Shown here one piece after another: positions 61,322 to 64,000 of a stretch of 64,000 nucleotides of DNA. This stretch comes from Centropus unirufus. Taxonomy: Eukaryota > Chordata > Aves > Cuculiformes > Centropidae. The notes under the pieces are model-generated. The model saw only the letters and a list, made by a program, of their open reading frames with translations, had not been told where the DNA came from and did no database searches. The DNA lies in assembly GCA_013397695.1 (NCBI GenBank), contig VYZI01000057.1, forward strand, positions 2,595,633 to 2,659,632, given 5' to 3'. Position numbers and translations under genes: made by a program. Positions within the stretch are counted from its first letter, which is position 1, and each line of letters begins with the position of its first letter.

Positions 61322-64000
61322 CTAGGATGAGGGAAAAAAAAAAAAAAAAGAAAATTAGTTGGTCAGTCTCAAAGTCTACTTTAAGGGAATCAGGCTTCAG
61401 TCAGACCACATACATGAGATGCCAATACCAATTTTACATACACCTGCAAGTTCTCACATGTGCATTTCTGAAGAGTTTTACAATTTCAAAGTCACCTCCA
61501 ATAGGCAGTGCCAAAAACCCAGCAGCTGAGCAAAGATCGGGCTCAAAATATTCTATAAAAGTGAGATACAGTATTATGCATCTTATACAACGCAGATCCC
61601 ACTGGGCAACAGTATAAAATCTGCATGCCAAAAGATAAATACATCACCCAAACATCCTTGGTTTTGCGAGTACTTAGGATAAACCTTCTTGTAAACTACA
61701 AGCTCCCTTTAAAGAGACTTAACTTTGGATGATCTGAATACACAAAACATTATTTTGTGTTCCTAAATACTCAGATTTTTGCAAGAAAGAGGATTAAAAT
61801 TTTCCAAACTTCACTTTTGCTTGGATTTTCCTTTATGTGCTCTTGCTAAAGGCTGTAAGTATCACCTAACAGCAAAGAAAATGCAGTCAAGCTAAAATAA
61901 TGCACCACCAAAAATTCTTCCTAAGGAACTGTAAGTCCTATGATTTTACTGTCAAAATATGGGATCGTGTTTCTAGCTTCAAAGTTTAAATCTCCTTTGA
62001 ACACTTCTCCGACATCCTCTTGTAGCCTCCTTGCTTATAGTTACTGATTTTTTGCTTCTATTTAAATTAGTAACAGGCTTCATACACAGACACTTGGCCC
62101 TTATTATATTTAAGCAAAAAAAAAAACTTATTTTGATCCATACAGATGTTCTAGAAGTAAATTAATCTTTGTGACATATATACCAGTTCTATTTCCTTTT
62201 TGTTCTTGTTGTAAGGAACTACCACTGTGAGAAACAGGACCACAGAGGAAGCAATAAAAACATGTTATACGTAATCACAAGAACAAGAGAGACTAGATAT
62301 AATGCACGAGTGCAACTTCATGAACTGCAAGTGTTCAGCACATACAAATAAAAATCAGGTATTTTATATATACGTTTGTATGTGAAGTGTAAATACAAAT
62401 TCATTCATCTAACAAGCAATTCAATATACATTACGCAGTTCCAACATGTATCTATGAACAGTATATAGATTTAAACATATATTAATATACGTTTATGTGC
62501 ATAAGCAAGCATATATAAAACAAAAATTGGAACAGGATATTTGAGGAGTAATAAATCTACATATAGTTCAGAGACTATTTCTGACTAGACAGCGGACTGT
62601 ACTTTGTGCTGTTCACATGTTTTTAAATGCTATGACAGCTCCAGTCCAAACATGCATTGCCACACAGCTACGATACTCTCAAGCACCAGGAATCAATAAG
62701 CAATTTTGTAGGGTAAGATGAAAGAAAGCTTGGGAACAGCCACTAATTCCTAGAAGTCATTAGTGATCTCTGATGACAAGCTAAAACCTGACTGAGGCAA
62801 TACACAGGCCCTGCAATTGCAACCCAATTTTAATTCTGTTTGACTGGGACAGAACAGGTGGTACATGTGAACACACACGGGTTTTCAGAATAACATTGCA
62901 TCCACCCAACAAGCTGATGCATGGTCATCGTTTCATTGCACTGACATGAGAGTTAGTTTGCATTTACACATTAAGAGCAAAATAGTAGATTATAGTAGGA
63001 TCTGTTCTTCCTCAAGAATTTGGCTACAGCTCCCAGTTTCTGATCTCCTGTGCCAAAACCAATGCAAATAAGGAAAAGTACAAATAAAACATTTTCCCTC
63101 TTATTAGCGGTTTGAAAAGCTAATCAAATGGAAATAGCTACCTTCTACATTGTTCTGCACCAAGACGTTGCAAAATACAAATTAATCTCGAAAATATCGT
63201 GAAGTCGTGTATTTAATTGCCAAAGAAAACAAAGAGGCCAACTTTATTTAAACTTAGGGCTTATTCCTCAAAGATGATCTTTGAAAGAACCAGCCAAATA
63301 TACAACATTAGGCCTTTCTCTTGCCTACAGCAGTTGTACGAGTATAAAATAAGTAAATGTACAGGACAAGAATTATAAGATAAGTTTTGTATTTTATATA
63401 TTATTGTATCTTGTCAAAAGAAACACATTGTTCGGCTTTCAGACAGTGAATATAACCACAAAAAAAGCCTACAAGTGTTAGAACAGGTAAAGTTGTCTCC
63501 AAAGGAATCTACTCCACTAATCCACCAGCAGAAAAAAAACTCTTATTTTTTTATTTCAGCTTCTACCAAGCTGCTACTGACAGAAGTGTGCCAGAGCACA
63601 CAGCCATCAGTAAAAAGCAGCTCTCAGTTGTGGTTTTGAACTCCAGTAGATGGAGCCATGGACTTATTTTTTTATCAGTTGCAAGTATTGAAAAGCAACA
63701 GTCACTGCTTTTTACATTTCCTATCGCCTTTGGGGCAAAATATAGGACTTTTTGTGAATTCTACAATTACAATAATTACATGTACATATGCAAAGCCAAT
63801 ATATGCTTATTCAAAAGAGAACTGTAATACACAGACGAGTACGAATGCTCCCTTATAAACGACCTGCTGCTACCCCTTAACATTTTTTTAAACAAAGCTT
63901 TCCTAAAGGTGTTCCCCTTAATGATGTACCTCCTAGAAATATCACACAGTATCTTTCACTCAAAGAACAAAATTGAAATAGCTAGCTGTGTTTAAATAGG
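61322..64000 (-). other. Intron 5' of the first coding exon (partial)
   Basis: This is the 3' end of the intron upstream of the first coding exon. The acceptor is CCTAG at 61326-61322, preceded on the minus strand by a pyrimidine tract that includes about 17 T. The rest is AT-rich, with short alternating purine-pyrimidine runs around 62360-62530. I see no CpG island, TATA-like promoter arrangement, second exon or recognisable repeat, so the promoter and any non-coding first exon should lie beyond the right edge. Confidence 0.7.

Noticed and set aside
1..64000. CRISPR arrays, operons, rRNA genes or intact tRNA genes
   Set aside because: Vertebrate intronic DNA; no regular spacer-repeat pattern, no rRNA signature, and only degenerate tRNA-like pieces near 55.9 kb.

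Overview
The window is vertebrate nuclear DNA, almost certainly from a bird. It is AT-rich and has spliced exons with GT-AG borders. It carries three chicken-repeat-1 (CR1) LINE tails and a group of avian ERVL-type LTRs ending in the usual 'taaac...gaca' signature. I see no mammalian L1 or Alu and no operon-like gene packing. The only gene I can support is the N-terminal half of CCSER1 (coiled-coil serine-rich protein 1, formerly FAM190A), on the minus strand.

Layout, read in gene order from high to low coordinates. 61322-64000 is the 3' part of the intron before the first coding exon. 59966-61321 is the large first coding exon (44 nt of 5' UTR plus 437 codons and 1 nt). 54789-59965 is a 5.2 kb intron largely filled by a decayed endogenous retrovirus. 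54601-54788 is a 188 nt exon. 9629-54600 is a 45 kb intron. 9535-9628 is a 94 nt exon. 1-9534 is the start of the next intron. The reading phases join without a shift (1, then 0, then 1) and give about 531 codons. The coiled-coil C-terminal half lies beyond position 1, and any first non-coding exon and promoter lie beyond 64000.

Repeats: CR1 tails at 268-570 (+), 26091-26385 (+) and 43551-44118 (-). ERVL-type LTRs, all on the plus strand and so antisense to CCSER1, end near 46349, 52738, 55785 and 57920. The last two bracket about 1.7 kb of broken retroviral interior with tRNA-Lys-like fragments, a codon-periodic imperfect repeat and a short gag-like remnant. There is a 13-unit GATA microsatellite at 39235-39286.

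Most other open frames in the window look like chance frames in AT-rich intron. The most testable observations are two possible ways to end the CCSER1 transcript early: read-through of the first coding exon to a stop at 59802 with AATAAA at 59706-59701, and a phase-compatible candidate terminal exon at 45360-45229. I found no sign of a previously undescribed multi-gene system. Family assignments rest on recalled sequence similarity, not on a search.
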